Assembly: GCF_003014755.1 (NCBI RefSeq)
Contig: NZ_PYAW01000004.1
Location: 372,001 to 436,000 of the forward strand
Source: Chitinophaga niastensis
GTDB lineage: Bacteria; Bacteroidota; Bacteroidia; Chitinophagales; Chitinophagaceae
Direction: 5' to 3'
Length of the DNA: 64,000 nt
Below, one piece after another: positions 44,601 to 48,700 of the stretch. The notes beneath the pieces were generated by a model. It was not told the DNA's origin. It did no database searches and saw nothing but the letters and a program-made list of their open reading frames with translations. The position numbers and the translations under genes were made by a program. Each line of letters opens with the position of its first letter. The first letter of the stretch is position 1.

Positions 44601-45662
44601 ATAGCAGTAGTGACACTTCCACCTTCTTATCAGCATATTATTAAAGAACATTTAGGCCCCTTAAAAACCATTGTATCGGCCGGAGAGCCTTTAAACAGGG
44701 AAGATGCGCGGTATATCCGTGAGCAGGGTATTCGTGTGATCAATGCCTATGGTCCTACTGAAAATACGGTTTGCGTGAGCTTAACAGATCATCCTATCCG
44801 TAAAAATAATGTGGTAGTGATAGGAGAGCCTATCGCCAATGTACAGGTATATATCCGCGGATCTGACGGTGCATTATGCCCGGTAGGTGTGATCGGAGAA
44901 ATTTGTGTGGGAGGTGCGGGTCTTGCCCGTGGTTATTTAAACCGTCCTGATCTTACGGCAGAAAAATTTGTATCCAATCCTTTTAGCCAGCATTGGGGTG
45001 GCAGAATGTATTGCACAGGAGATGCAGGCAGGTGGCTGCCGGATGGCAGTATTGAATACCTGGGCCGGATAGATGACCAGGTGAAAATTCGTGGCTACCG
45101 TATAGAATTAGGTGAAATAGAAAGTGTACTGCAACAATGTGAACTGGTAAAACAGGCGGTGGTATTAGCCGGTACAGAGGGCGGAGCGCATGCGCCGAAG
45201 CGGTTAGTGGCATTCATCGTACCACAGGGCAATCTGGATATAACAGGTATTACTGCTTATCTCAAAGATTATTTGCCGGAGTATATGATACCATCAGTAT
45301 TCCTTGAACTGGAGCAGTTGCCGGTAACGGCCAGCGGAAAAATAGATAAGAAAATGCTGGCAGATATGAACACTGCTGCAACGTTAACCAATGAATATGT
45401 AGCTCCCCGGAATGAAACAGAGCAGCTGTTGGTAAACATCTGGCAGGAATTGTTGGGCGTATCACGGATAGGCATATACGATAATTTCTTTGAGCTGGGC
45501 GGTCACTCGCTGATGGCCATCCGGCTGATGGCGGCGCTTCGTAGGCAACGCAGCATCAATATACCGGTGAGCAAGCTGTTTGAATGTAAAAACATAGCAG
45601 CGCTGAGTGAGTATATCGTCACGGTTAGCAGCAATACAGAGTACGAAGTTTTTGAATTATAG
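18555..45662 (+). CDS. NRPS1: hybrid FAAL-PKS-NRPS megasynthase (9035 aa)
   Basis: One uninterrupted 27.1-kb frame encodes, in order: FAAL (~8-570), ACP (Ser633), KS (694-1121; Cys868, His1003, His1043), AT (~1223-1540; Ser1320), ACP (Ser1643), then six NRPS modules. The modules are C-A-T (X), C-A-T (X), C-A-T-E (Thr), C-A-T-E (Z), C-A-T (Asp) and C-A-T (Tyr); each is listed separately. The enzyme activates a free fatty acid as acyl-AMP, extends it once with an AT-selected unit, and condenses it with six amino acids. No KR, DH, ER, aminotransferase or thioesterase domain is present. T domains preceding E carry GGDSI and the others GGHSL, as usual. The C-terminal tail (EYEVFEL) is a candidate docking motif for the TubC_N-like domain that opens NRPS2. 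The ATG at 18555 is the only sensible start. Confidence 0.95.
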   Translation: MKTKHIPETVAELLVRLKDIKDKGITFILAGNKETFLSYSELYTTAVCWLSFLQGKGVQPGDELVLQVEDNQTFIGIFWGCILGGIIPVPVAINFHGENAQKLFKIRTFLNNPYLFIARANYEKLSAEQAVGKENSPHFDKVLFIEDGQDIRSEGVLQPVTQDTVAFLQFSSGSTGDPKGVVLKHSNLIDNIFAALAAHGVNEKDSHLSWMPLTHDMGLIGFHLYPLGAGVNHFIMPTDLFIRHPLLWWQKVSDHRITFTCSPNFGYKYYLNQFSDDKVNGIELSQVRTLFNGAEPISADLCRAFLDKMAQFGLRPDALKPVYGMAEATLEVTFPHFTPTLQSVCIRRDALTIGRCVTAKGVLHQKATKGSLEVVNLGTPITGMEIKITNEKGIALQEGFVGVIWIKGKSVTGAYYNNEAATTAIIRKDGWLNTGDTGFILNKCLYVAGRVKDIIIVNGMNVYPHDIEQSVETLDGIETGKIVACGVPDEETGSEFIVVFVLHKSSAEKFLPLAKKIKRFIAANLGFEVKHVIPVRKVAKTTSGKVKRYLFAEEYRKGIYDDIIKEMEAADIPVAALPEEKPVITVNETTDRSHLQRAATIRTWLQQWLQRYLRLAADELSADKTFREYGMTSLMVVSLAKDLETFLETTVDNTVVFNYPTIHTLANYLAGAAAPAASIGGHHPHNDENKITDNRIAVIGIGCRFPGKVNTPDAFWKLLVEEGNAITIVPEDRWNVADYFDKDEEAPGKMYTRYGGFIEQADKFDPLFFGISPKEAAGMDPQQRLLLEVCWEALEHAGLRPSKLRGSDSGVFIGIGSDDYQYIINKSQDNTYYEDALTGLGVERSIAAGRIAYLLDFHGPVMQLDTACSSSLVSVHQACMSLLQGECSLALAGGVNLMLSPDTTIKLCRIKALSPAGLCKTFDDTADGYVRGEGAGVIVLKRFADALAANDNILAVINGSAINHDGLSNGLTAPNGIAQQQLIGKALQHAGIDPATVQYVETHGTGTPLGDPVEVQALHAVYGKAHHAGQPLLLGAVKTNIGHLEAAAGIAGLIKTVLSLQHKQIPASLHFNKPNRLIPWKDLQVQVVNKLTPWDIATGKRRAAISSFGLSGTNVHVILEEADPEKNNAQPSGWQLPSYPLLLSAKTPDALKAQAAQYMLLLQNTAVPLSAIAYSTAIARDAFRNRMAFNVSTAEEAAQRLKAFVNNSDTNEIVQGSAAAHPGKIVWLFTGGGSQYWGMGRELYENNAVFKQVIDHCDAFLQPRWGFGLTHLLYEINKEEGNRILQQMTYFQPALFAVSCAMAAMWTSWGIRPSLVAGHSVGEYAAAYVAGVFSLDDGLTLVTERSRLMQAVKEPGAMATVFAAPALVAASIQPYGNDLSIAAINGPELTVISGKKDAIKAALQSLEQQGIGGRELLISHASHSPLMEPMLPAFRETAIRIQYYTPVLDLVSNVTGAVITDEIAHADYWCNHILLPVQFSKNLQTIKELGGEILMELGPQPNLLSMVQLTAAYAEDCLLPGMRREHSSWTTIMHSLMALHVKGIPVKWEQFYQHHHYQHVALPLYPFQRQRYWLEAGEPFQRTVILPAGKKEKDVIVTTASHPAANSQAAILSYLSEALGKALKISPAEIDVYADLLLLGADSLILSNMLRAIEKQYGLKLTIKQLFDTLITLDQIAEYIAANAVDILPATTETLHDIAVATMPMQPLTAVSGGALFPEEQDPFLVMQRQFNIMAQQFQWLSQHYKTGKGTNGTFEDPLPPKKEMIDTTPVKEPFYNKPANTPLTLSFSQERLWVIDQLEGSVQYNERAVYRLKGALNTAALSAALQNIVNRHEVLRTVITEVDGKASPRLLDKDLWQLTTVQDVSFKEDAAALQAYITQLVHQPFDLSKEHMLRAQLIKIADNEQILVLTMHHIAMDGWSANILFNELVELYGAHVENRRPQLLPMEMQYADYASWQREYLSGRVLAQELDYWKGQLEGAAQLNLPVDFVRPAFQSTRGTRHHFRINKELSAQLQILSRQQGATLFMTMVAAFKVLLYRYCGQEDISVGTSIAGRTREEVDGLIGLFINTLVLRSDLGNDLSFISLLQQVKQTTLQAYDHQEVPFEKVVEVVEKERDMSRTPLFQVMFELFNTPDLPDLRLGDVLLSREQTAHQTTLFDISFCFKEDTNGLNGYVEYCVDLFSAATIERMIRHYEQLLQFIVTAPSAKIASLPMLHPEEEQQLLVAFNHNVVAYPQHSNLVDLFAAQALQTPDAIALVFENISLTYQELDERSNQLAHYLSSKGVKTDVLVPLCIERSPEMIVSILGILKAGGAYVPIDPAYPAERINYLLDDLGATVMVSSHACLQKIDTLSAIDIVSVDNDHTMIAGQPVSTLQKVISPDNLAYVIYTSGSTGLPKGVMVEHGGMLNHLYAKINDLRLNNASIVAYTAAYTFDISVWQMFAALLCGGTTIIYRDHLIFSPAVLMTDVDKNKVTILELVPSYLAAVLQENVPVALTSLEFLLVTGETVSQHLLAQWFKSYPYIPVVNAYGPTEASDDICHYIMYETPARSNVPLGAPVQNLQLYVLDKAQQLCPVGVPGEICVSGIGVARGYLNRPELTAEKFIPNPFPAGGRLYKTGDLGRWLPDGNIEYLGRIDEQVKIRGYRIELGEIENVLQQCDQVSQAVVLVKADDNGNKWLVGYIVPNGTFDKAVILAYLKDKLPEYMVPALLVELEKIPLTANGKIDKKSLPDPDGSLLASREYVAPRNETEQVLADIWQELLGIQRVGIYDNFFELGGHSLLAMRLMSAIRKKMQVELSMKSLFLHATIAALHTYITGAATNAQQLLPALEAGPRPLQIPLSFGQERLWFIDQLDGSVQYHLPAVFKLRGDLNRAALAKSLQTIVNRHEALRTVIVEADSILHQQILDNDLWELVIIDEPLYRNNETALQSKVQSLIAAPFDLSADHLLRAYLVVQGEQEHALVVIMHHIASDGWSVGIVIRELEALYSAYAIGGKASLAALDVQYADFAIWQRTHLSGSILESQLNYWKEKLSGVPALNLPLDHSRPAIQSTRGANAYFRLDEKLTAQLQTFSLQQDATLFMTLLAAFKVLLFRYSGQEDICVGTPVAGRTMQETESLIGFFVNTLALRSELGNHLSFIALLQQVKQTMLGAYDHQELPFERVVETVIKERDLSRTPLFQVMFVLQNTPDVPELRLGELSLLQETTDHHTAKFDVTLFIHETPHGLHGTIEYCVDLFEEATIGRMMEHFEQLLRAVLQSPAASIGTLPMLTAGEQQQLLINFNNTATIYPQDKTLVDLFEAQANHSPDATAIVFEGETLSYRALHERSNQLGHLLRQQGVKTDSLVPICIERSPGMLVGILGIMKAGGAYVPIDPEYPAERIKYLLEDCRAGVVVSSNQVKEKITAVTAIRVIALDDEREVISEQPVRALAQAPLPHDLAYVIYTSGSTGLPKGVMVEHGGMLNHLYAKINDLRLNNASIVAYTAAYTFDISVWQMFAALLCGGTTIIYRDHLIFSPAVLMTDVDKNKVTILELVPSYLAAVLQENVPVALTSLEFLLVTGETVSQHLLAQWFKSYPYIPVVNAYGPTEASDDICHYIMYETPARSNVPLGAPVQNLQLYVLDKTQQLCPVGVPGEICVSGIGVARGYLNRPELTAEKFIPNPFPAGGRLYKTGDLGRWLPDGNIEYLGRIDEQVKIRGYRIELGEIENVLQQCDQVNQAVVLVKADDNGNKWLVGYIVPNGTFDKAVILAYLKDKLPEYMVPALLVELEKIPLTANGKIDKKALPDPDGSALASREYVAPRNETEQVLADIWQELLGIQRVGIHDNFFELGGHSLLSMRMMSALRKKLQREVSVKSLFLHATVASLATYIAAAHSGEQLLLPALEVYPRPPQIPLSFGQERLWFIDQLEGSVHYHLPAVFRLKGNLDITALSDALQTIVNRHEVLRTVVEETNGSAYQRIKDKDGWELTIINDAIDVDALQAAIKSFIATPFDLSADYMLRARLIIQNNGEYILAVVMHHIASDGWSVGVIIRELEELYTAYTSRRTPQLNTLAVQYADYAIWQRTHLSGGILHQQLDYWKNKLNGVAALNLPTDRVRPAMQSTRGATSLFRLDAALIAQLQALSLEQGTTLFMTLLAAFKVLLYRYSGQDDICVGTPIAGRTQQETEALAGFFVNTLALRSDLGNNPSFTTLLQQVKQTMLGAYDNQDVPFEKVVEMVVKDRDMSRSPLFQVVFAFQNMPDVGDLRLGDVVVLSEPAVNSTTKFDLTFILQENPDGITADVEYCIDLFDAATVERMTIHFEQLLRSVVNTPAALIGSLPMLPFSEEEQLLITFNDSLTGYPLDKNIVDLFSSQAVLTPDAVAVIFEETTLTYKTLDERSSQLAHCLISKGVEAETFVPICIERSLEMIIGILGILKAGGVYVPMDPDYPAERIEYMLEDTNATVIVSSNTCVNSFTTTIDIITLDGDLTIISRYPTTAPDIIIRPEHLAYVIYTSGSTGKPKGVMIEHRNVVRLFETDVPLYDFNASDVWTMFHSFCFDFSVWEMYGALFYGGKVIVVPKHIAQDAMAFGELIKAKGVTILNQTPSAFYVLQDYLTANTDTVPVRYVIFGGEALNPAKVKPWLQRYADSRLINMYGITETTVHVTYQELDVTRLSSSSVIGKAIPTLSLYVLDAYQQLAPIGVAGEMYVGGAGLARGYLNRPELTAAKFIPHPFSKENEDRLYRTGDLGRWLPDGTIEYLGRIDDQVKIRGFRIELGEIESVLQACELVSQAVVLAKGDSADKKRLVGYIVPQGNFDKEGITTYLKGKLPDYMVPALLVELEKLPLTSNGKVDKKSLPDPDAGALLTNTYIAPRNETEQILADIWKDLLGIERVGVHDSFFELGGDSIITIQVVSRAKRAGYTLQPRDLFIHQTIAELSLLLSSGKSQVAVGEQGILTGNSGLLPIQQWYFETAGSTTAHYNQHALLNIDKNVAASTLASAISQLTGYHDALRFTYTRDEQGWKQKYGAYESKLEIIDLQLVAADQLATQLAAYADQYHKSLDITQGILFRPVLFLMPGGEVNNRLLLIIHHLAVDGVSWRFLLEDLEHLLKSGEGLPAGKSSSYRQWYEALVNYSQRRRLLSQEPYWNRIVENKLPLYVPGNYTGEITRADIRNYESRLSAQQTQRLLQEVPRTYHTEINDILLSALALTLSAWNNTSKVLIGLEGHGREDIAPGIDTSHTVGWFTNLYPVLLEVNDSSQISSVLKNVKEQLRQVPDKGLGYGVLKYISQSPSLQGNDPWEIIFNYLGQADNAVNTGGYLSMAKEPSGADTGDAYPVREKLAVNSIIQGGELILQWDYSHKHFDAAGIEKLATAYLANLELLINHCVQTAPAYTPSDYGLGGVITNEALDEFLDALYNGAPRRNQVAGIYKLSGLQEGMLFHGVYDEQAGTYVEQFTAELTDLQEDIFRESWAHLLRCHSILRSGFYTDAFSIPVQCVYHEVQLPIVIHDYRHYNKEEQEQAIKEWEAADRRQGFDFAAAPLMRISLIRLDENHYHLLWTFHHILIDGWSLPLLMESLLNTYELLISGKSLPAVKEDRFEDYISYLRSRDKEAEEAYWRGYMKPVNEATLLPFISAVADRTKGSGEFKQERLQLDAATTETITHFVQHARITINTLMQGVWAYLLYRYTGRTQVVYGATVSGRPENLSGVEERVGLYINTIPLQATVNEQTDIITWLQALQVDQLQSREYQYTPLNEIQRWTGVKGDLFDSLLVFENFPVSKVLAAQSWQLQVENAAVREQTNYPLDVVIAAAEEITIQFDYNAHLLEPFYVESIAAHFKQVLLQVVAKEADKLGDIELLTAGEYQLLLETFNNTAAEYPHEATITELFEAQAARTPDATALVFDGSILTYKELDERANQLGHYLRTQGVAANSLVPVCIARSMEMMVAILGILKAGGAYVPIDPEYPAERIAFVLNDCGARGVVVTTAAHTAMLTALNSGRQLIYANELDQQYAGQPVTRVYNGAAAESLAYVIYTSGSTGKPKGVMITHKSVVNLITYQQEHFGVDQNDRILQFSNYCFDAAVEQQYLALFSGATLVLIPENVRLDKQLFEQLLHRERITHLHTTPGFLVTITPGSYGGLKRVISGGEACSIQLANAWCKYAGFYNEYGPTETTVTATEFLYTPDNGSNKDIVPIGKPLGNTRAYILDTNRKPVPVGVSGELYIGGVQVAHGYLNMPVLTNERFIKDHFSGAPDATLYKTGDLCRWLPDGTIAYLGRIDEQVKIRGYRIELGEIETVLEECDLVDRAVVTAVSEKYGHHLHKRLVAYVVPAGDFDKEGILAYLQRKLPNYMVPALVISIDKLPLTTNGKIDKKALPDPDMGVLITNAYVAPGSEIEYALVAIWQELLNVPRIGIHDNFFELGGDSIITIQVVSRVRRAGYELQPRDIFTYQTIGRLSALISGQSHTVSTGEQGILAGSSGLLPIQQRYFETTGLTDAYFNQRILLSVDKNVDPSALSAAISTLLQYHDALRFVYTYGEHGWQQTYGAWEGELEVADLTTITSGSLADKIVEYGNSYHRSLDVEQGILLRTVLFLTPEEEADNRLLIMIHHLAIDGVSWRILLEDLELLLKEDTSITADVLGPKSSSYRQWYTALADYGHRRRLLSQEAWWKKVVANYTPLPTANIYEGKVTVTDIGHREVRLSALHTQQLLQEVPRAYHTEVNDILLAALALTLSAWSNAAKIVVGLEGHGREDIATGIDTSHTVGWFTTMYPVLLEVPTGTDIGDLLKAVKEQLRQVPGKGIGYGILKYISKADYLQGKDPWDIVFNYLGQADNVVKEQGLLKMAPEPAGDGIAADFPFTDKLAVDSIIQGGELIVQWRYSSKHFDVESIEQLAATYLSHLQSFIKHCTTLTAPVFTSSDYGLGAVITNEELDKFLDAPYNGAPRRGQVESIYRLSGLQEGMLFHSLYNEEGGAYIEQFSCELTDVDISVFRQSWMHLLQRHTILRSGFYYDAFAVPVQCVYREVSLPFTIHDYRHLNEEEQQKALKEFAQADDLKAFDFSAAPLMRFNMIRIRENVYRSFWTSHHILSDGWSMSVLMEELLTTYELLSKGAPVPVAATDHYEAYIRYLDQRDKEQEEQYWRSAMEGRGEGCLLPFINATTARTKGEGTYKGMERGLDTATTARLASYAHQHRITPSTVMEGVWAYLLYRYTGQNDIVYGVTVSGRPEDLPGVESGVGLYINTLPLHTRLEANTSIVHWLEALQTSQLQSREYQYTALSDIQQWANVAGDLFDSSITFQNFPASAVLASKTWELKVSDVQVHPHTNYPLTIIIGIAAQTSLLFTYNSDLLPTFYVDKISRHFEQVLLQILDNDNATIGDLDLLTLPERQELLLAANNSLFEYAKDNTFIELFQAQVAATPDATALVFEGSSLTYSELDIRANQLAYHLRRKGVKENTLVPICIERSLDMITGILGILKAGGAYVPIEPDFPAERIKYMLEDTGATVIVSSAAASAVLPVDISTHIVMLDDDWEKICTYPTTPPEILPLPDQLLYVIYTSGSTGTPKGVLITHRNLADYVGGLRAHVNIDSCRSFGLLSSIATDLGNTVLYSALVTGSALHLFAKTTINDAESIQTYFATHPVDCIKIVPSHWKALCEPGRLLLPQQLLIFGGEALEAAVIADIRSSGTDCTIVNHYGPTETTIGKLLHVVQSDAVYEQVVPIGKPFSSTRIYVVSPDGQLCPAGVPGELYIGGDGVAQGYLNNEALTDGRFITDPFTPENQQKLYRTGDRVKYLPDGNIVFLGRVDDQVKIRGYRVEPGEISRVLTGCVLVSQAVVVAKQDHSGNNRLIGYIIPQGDFDSIAITTYLREQLPEYMVPAALIAVDHFPLMANGKIDKRALPDPDISAGAESVMPETAMEKALASIWSVLLEVERIGIHDDFFALGGHSLLAIRVISAVRKQLGVEVAIGDIFDYPTIAALSAVLQQQQEVSTVPALTAARRPDYIPLSYSQERLWFIDQLEGTIQYHIPTVLRLKGALHQEALQYALQTIVNRHEALRTVIKETEGLPYQLVLEKDQWQLAVVTDAVWKENGISLQTYIQQLITTPYDLAADHMLRVHLITLDHSEHILVVTLHHIASDGWSSGIMVKELIALYDAHLAGHTAQLPVLDIQYADYAIWQRNYLSGAVLEEKLDYWKNKLSGVTTLDLPTDFVRPAVQYMHGATGKFRLNKALTEQLQALSKQQGTTLFMTLLAAYKVLLYRYSHQTDVCVGTPIAGRTQQEVEGLIGFFVNTLALRSDLSNNPSFTALLQQIKQTTLGAYEHQDMPFEKIVEAVVKSRDMSRSPLFQVMFVMQNTPEAPDLHLGEVQLLRETTEHMSAAYDLTFVMEEEGGGINGYVEYCSDLFSAETIDRMMLHFEQLIKSIVSTPAQKAGTLQMLPAAEEQLLLTAFNDTAVAYPSDKTVVDLLTAQALQTPDATALIYDDEKLTYKELEERANQVARYLHKQGVTKEMLVPVCMERSFDMVVSILGILKAGGAYVPIDPEYPAARISYMLTDTNASIVITSNKCLDKLPITQNLQIISIDDDWRSIRRYAKTAVATIPAPDQLVYVIYTSGSTGKPKGVMIEHKGLVNLSSSQATAFGLSAGMKTLQFASFGFDASCSEIFVTLLSGGVLVLPHKEDLLSADSFAALLNKHEIAVVTLPPSYQHIIKEHLGPLKTIVSAGEPLNREDARYIREQGIRVINAYGPTENTVCVSLTDHPIRKNNVVVIGEPIANVQVYIRGSDGALCPVGVIGEICVGGAGLARGYLNRPDLTAEKFVSNPFSQHWGGRMYCTGDAGRWLPDGSIEYLGRIDDQVKIRGYRIELGEIESVLQQCELVKQAVVLAGTEGGAHAPKRLVAFIVPQGNLDITGITAYLKDYLPEYMIPSVFLELEQLPVTASGKIDKKMLADMNTAATLTNEYVAPRNETEQLLVNIWQELLGVSRIGIYDNFFELGGHSLMAIRLMAALRRQRSINIPVSKLFECKNIAALSEYIVTVSSNTEYEVFEL
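20634..23620 (+). other. NRPS1 PKS extension module: KS-AT-ACP without KR
   Basis: The KS domain (694-1121) has an intact triad: Cys868 in DTACSSS, His1003 in ETHGTGT and His1043 in NIGHLEAAAG. AT (~1223-1540) has GHSVGE (Ser1320) and a HASH motif (1420-1423) where malonyl-specific domains usually show HAFH and methylmalonyl-specific YASH, so the extender unit is uncertain. ACP2 has GADSL (Ser1643). After the AT only about 45 residues precede the ACP, leaving no room for a ketoreductase. A ~100-residue linker with a Gln-rich helix leads into the first C domain. Confidence 0.92.
23900..27010 (+). other. NRPS module 1: C-A-T, substrate X (code DIWELTADDK)
   Basis: The C domain starts at PLTLSFSQERLW (~1784) with the active-site motif HHIAMDGW (~1913). 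A domain ~2250-2735 has Asp235-equivalent Asp2436; the ten-residue specificity code read against GrsA is DIWELTADDK. I cannot match it to a named substrate. The two Asp at the pocket end plus Glu at position 278 suggest a basic amino acid. The T domain carries GGHSL (~2780). No E domain, so an L-residue is kept. Confidence 0.85.
25707..26850 (+). repeat. Near-identical A-domain repeat, copy 1 (module 1)
   Basis: This ~1.14-kb segment runs from just before the A3 motif to the start of the T domain. It is almost identical to 28875-30018 (constant offset 3168 bp, i.e. 1056 codons). I see only a few dozen mostly synonymous differences by eye. Sequence on both sides is far more diverged. Confidence 0.9.
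27060..30180 (+). other. NRPS module 2: C-A-T, substrate X again
   Basis: The C domain starts at IPLSFGQERLW (~2840) with HHIASDGW. The A domain core from the A3 motif onward is almost identical in DNA to that of module 1 (Asp3492 is the Asp235 equivalent), so the code is the same DIWELTADDK. The T domain has GGHSL (~3835). The upstream A1-A2 region and the C domain are clearly diverged from module 1, so only the substrate-binding part was copied. Confidence 0.87.
28875..30018 (+). repeat. Near-identical A-domain repeat, copy 2 (module 2)
   Basis: Direct repeat partner of 25707-26850. The copied block contains the complete substrate-binding pocket, so modules 1 and 2 share the code DIWELTADDK. 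Confidence 0.9.
30230..34680 (+). other. NRPS module 3: C-A(Thr)-T-E
   Basis: The C domain starts at ~3896 (HHIASDGW). The A-domain code, from Asp4543 onward, is DFWNIGMVHK, the standard threonine code. The T domain has GGDSI (~4888). The epimerisation domain (~4940-5373) carries HHLAVDGVSW, EGHGRE and NYLGQ. The module therefore adds Thr and converts it to the D-form. The hydroxyl of this Thr is a possible macrolactonisation site, which is inference. Confidence 0.9.
34690..39260 (+). other. NRPS module 4: C-A-T-E, substrate Z (code DAEHIGEVTK)
   Basis: The C domain (opening GLQEGMLFH, active site HHILIDGW) is of the type that follows E domains and accepts a D-residue donor. The A-domain code from Asp6067 is DAEHIGEVTK, with Glu at position 239; it matches no code I know securely. 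The T domain has GGDSI (~6410) and the E domain (~6463-6896) has HHLAIDGVSW and EGHGRE. A D-amino acid of unknown identity is predicted. Confidence 0.85.
39270..42480 (+). other. NRPS module 5: C-A(Asp)-T
   Basis: The C domain (GLQEGMLFH, HHILSDGW) follows the upstream E domain. The A domain has the distinctive TDLGNT segment with Asp7591 as the Asp235 equivalent and the code DLTKIGHIGK, one conservative step from the aspartate code DLTKVGHIGK. The T domain has GGHSL (~7934). There is no E domain. Asp is a plausible target for the CmlA-type hydroxylase. Confidence 0.9.
42520..45659 (+). other. NRPS module 6: C-A(Tyr)-T, end of NRPS1
   Basis: The C domain starts at IPLSYSQERLW (~7991) with HHIASDGW. 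The A-domain code from Asp8644 is DASTVAAVCK, the standard tyrosine code. The T domain has GGHSL (~8983). The ~50 remaining residues end in EYEVFEL, an acidic/hydrophobic tail suited to docking with the N-terminal domain of NRPS2. Confidence 0.9.
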
Positions 45663-45709
45663 GATGTGACACCATTTCTTTTTTAACCTACACTTTTCAA
45701 GCAAGCATT

Positions 45710-48700
45710 ATGATAGATACTAATTTTGAAAAAGCATTTGAAGTGGTTGAGAAAGCCCGTAAACAGGGCGTTGTATTCTTTCTGGAGAATGAAAAAGTTA
45801 AGTTTAAAGTGCCTAAAGATGAAATCATCAACCATGATTTACTCGCAGAGATAAAAGAATATAAAGAGCAGATAAAAATTATTTTAAATAACGGTGATCT
45901 TTTTAAAAATAACGAAGTTGATTTTGAGGAGAGAATAATTGCTGCTGACCGCGTCGGTATAGCTAAAATACCTTTGTCTTTCAGCCAGGAACGTTTATGG
46001 TTTATAGACCAGATAGAAGAAGATAGTATCAATTATCATATACCGGCAGTATTAAGATTGAAGGGGAATCTTCACCATGCTGCACTGGCCTATGCATTAC
46101 GAATGATTGTAAACCGCCACGAAATATTGCGGACAGTAATTGCACAGGAAGATGGTAAGGCGCATCAGCAGGTAATGGAAAAAGATCAGTGGAAAATGGA
46201 GGTCATCAATCACCAGGAGCATGATGCAGCAGTATTGCAATCATTTGTAAAATCATTAATTGATATTCCCTTTGACCTGGGTAGTGATCATATGTTGCGT
46301 GCGCATTTGATTGTAAAGCACGAAGAAGAACATTTGCTGGTAGTGGTGATGCATCATATTGCATCAGACGGCTGGTCGGTAGGCATCATTGTGCGTGAAC
46401 TGGTTGAATTGTATGAGTCTTATGCAGAAGGCCGCACCGCCGAATTAGCGGCTGTAGATATTCAGTACGCTGATTATGCTATCTGGCAGCGCAAATATTT
46501 ATCCGGCAATATATTGGATAAACAACTCGACTACTGGAAGAATAAGTTGTCGGGTGTAGCCACCTTGCAGTTGCCGCTGGACTATATCCGGCCTGCTGTG
46601 CAAAGTACGCGTGGTGCCAGCATTTCATTTACCATTGATAAGGTACTGACGGCGCAGCTGCAGTTACTGTCCCGGCAACAGGACACTACGCTGTATATGA
46701 CGTTGCTGGCTGCTTTTAATGTGTTATTATATCATTACAGTGGTCAGGAAGATATTTGTATTGGTAGCCCCATGGCCGGCAGAACCATGCAGGAAGTAGA
46801 GCACCTGATTGGGTTTTTTATCAATACCCTGGCCTTACGCAGTGATCTGAGCGATAATCCGTCGTTTACCACGCTGTTACAGCAGGTAAAACAAACGATG
46901 ATGGGCGCCTATGATCACCAGGATCTCCCCTTTGAAAAAATTGTAGAAGCAGTGGTGAAGGAACGTGATCTGAGCCGTAGTCCATTGTTTCAGGTAGTAT
47001 TTGCTTTGCAGAATATGCCCGACGCACCTGAGTTTCAGCTGGGCGGTATACAATTAATACAGGAAGATACCAGCCATACTACCGCAAAGTTTGACCTGAC
47101 CTTTTTAATGTATGAAGCTGCGGATGGTTTATCCGGAAAGGTGGAATATTGTATTGATCTGTTTAATGCAGCCACCATCTCCCGTATGCTCGCTCATTTT
47201 GAGCAACTGCTTCGTGCAATTGTATCATCTCCGGCTACACAGGTAGGATCTTTATCTATGCTGAGTGCTGTCGAAGAAGAGCAGCTGCTTCTTGCTTTTA
47301 ATGATACAACGATTGATTATCCGGAATATAAAACAATTATTGAGCAGATCAGTTTACAGGCAGCGCTTACGCCGGAAGCAACGGCATTGGTATTTGATGA
47401 TCGTTTGCTCACCTATCGTGAACTGGAAGAACGTTCCGGCCAACTGGCGCATTACCTGATCAGTAGAGGGGTTACCACTGAAACAGTGGTACCGGTATGT
47501 ATGGAAAGATCACCAGAGATAGTAGTGGGTATGTTGGGTATCATGAAGGCGGGAGGCGCCTATGTGCCTGTTGATCCGGAGTATCCTACAGATCGTATCC
47601 GTCATATTATTTCTGATACCCGTGCTGCTATCATTGTTGGTAGTAAGGCATGTGCCGGTAAACTGAAATTGGCCGGAGCTGCTGATATCATTACACTGGA
47701 CGAAGATAGGGACATCATCGGTCAATATCCCTGCACGGCCCCGGATATCACTTACAACGGTGATCAACTCGCGTATGTAATTTACACTTCCGGTTCTACC
47801 GGGTTACCAAAGGGGGTAATGATTGAACATAATGGGGTAGCGAATCTTGTTAACTGGCACAATGCTACCTATGAGGTAACTGCTGCCAGTAGAGCTACAG
47901 CTGCTGCTGGTATGGGCTTTGATGCTTTCGGATGGGAAGTGTGGCCATATTTATGCAAAGGTGCTGCTGTAAATATCCTGAATGATGAAAAACGTTTTTC
48001 GCTAACGGCTATTGTAAATTTATTTATTGAAGAAGAGATCTCACACGGATTTTTGTCTACTGCTTTACTGCATGAATTTATCCGGGAAGCAGGAAGTAAA
48101 TTAACGGCGCTGAAATATTTACTCACCGGTGGAGATAAATTAGCTGCTATTGATGTGAGCGGTCTTACTTATAAAGTTGTCAATAACTACGGTCCAACAG
48201 AAAACAGTGTAGTTACTACTTATTACCCGTTATCCGCCAGGGATAAGGATGTTGCGCCGGTGATAGGCAGGCCTGTGAGCAATACAAAAGTATACATTAT
48301 CAATAGTCATGCGCAATTATCTCCGGTGGGTGTACCCGGAGAAATTTGTATTGCGGGCAAAGGGGTATCGCGCGGCTATTTGAATCGCCTGGAACTGACA
48401 GCAGAGAAATTTGTTATCAATCCTTTTGATGCACAGGGAGGTAACCTGTACAGAACCGGTGATCTGGGCAGATGGCAACCGGATGGCAACATCGAATACC
48501 TGGGAAGGATAGATGATCAGGTAAAAATTCGTGGCTACCGCATAGAGCTGGGTGAAATAGAAAATGTATTGCAGCAATGCAACCTGGTAAAACAGGCGGT
48601 GGTGCTGGCAAAAGAAGATCATAGTGGTCAGAGGAATAAACGGTTGGTAGGGTACATCGTGCCCGCCAACCTCTTTGACAGAGAAGGTATTATTGCTTTC

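Noticed and set aside
18555..45662. Possible frameshift or assembly fusion making an artificially long protein
   Set aside because: Module boundaries are all regular, no motif is broken, and each C-A-T(-E) unit has normal spacing. A single 9035-residue enzyme is credible, though the near-identical repeats should be confirmed by long reads.
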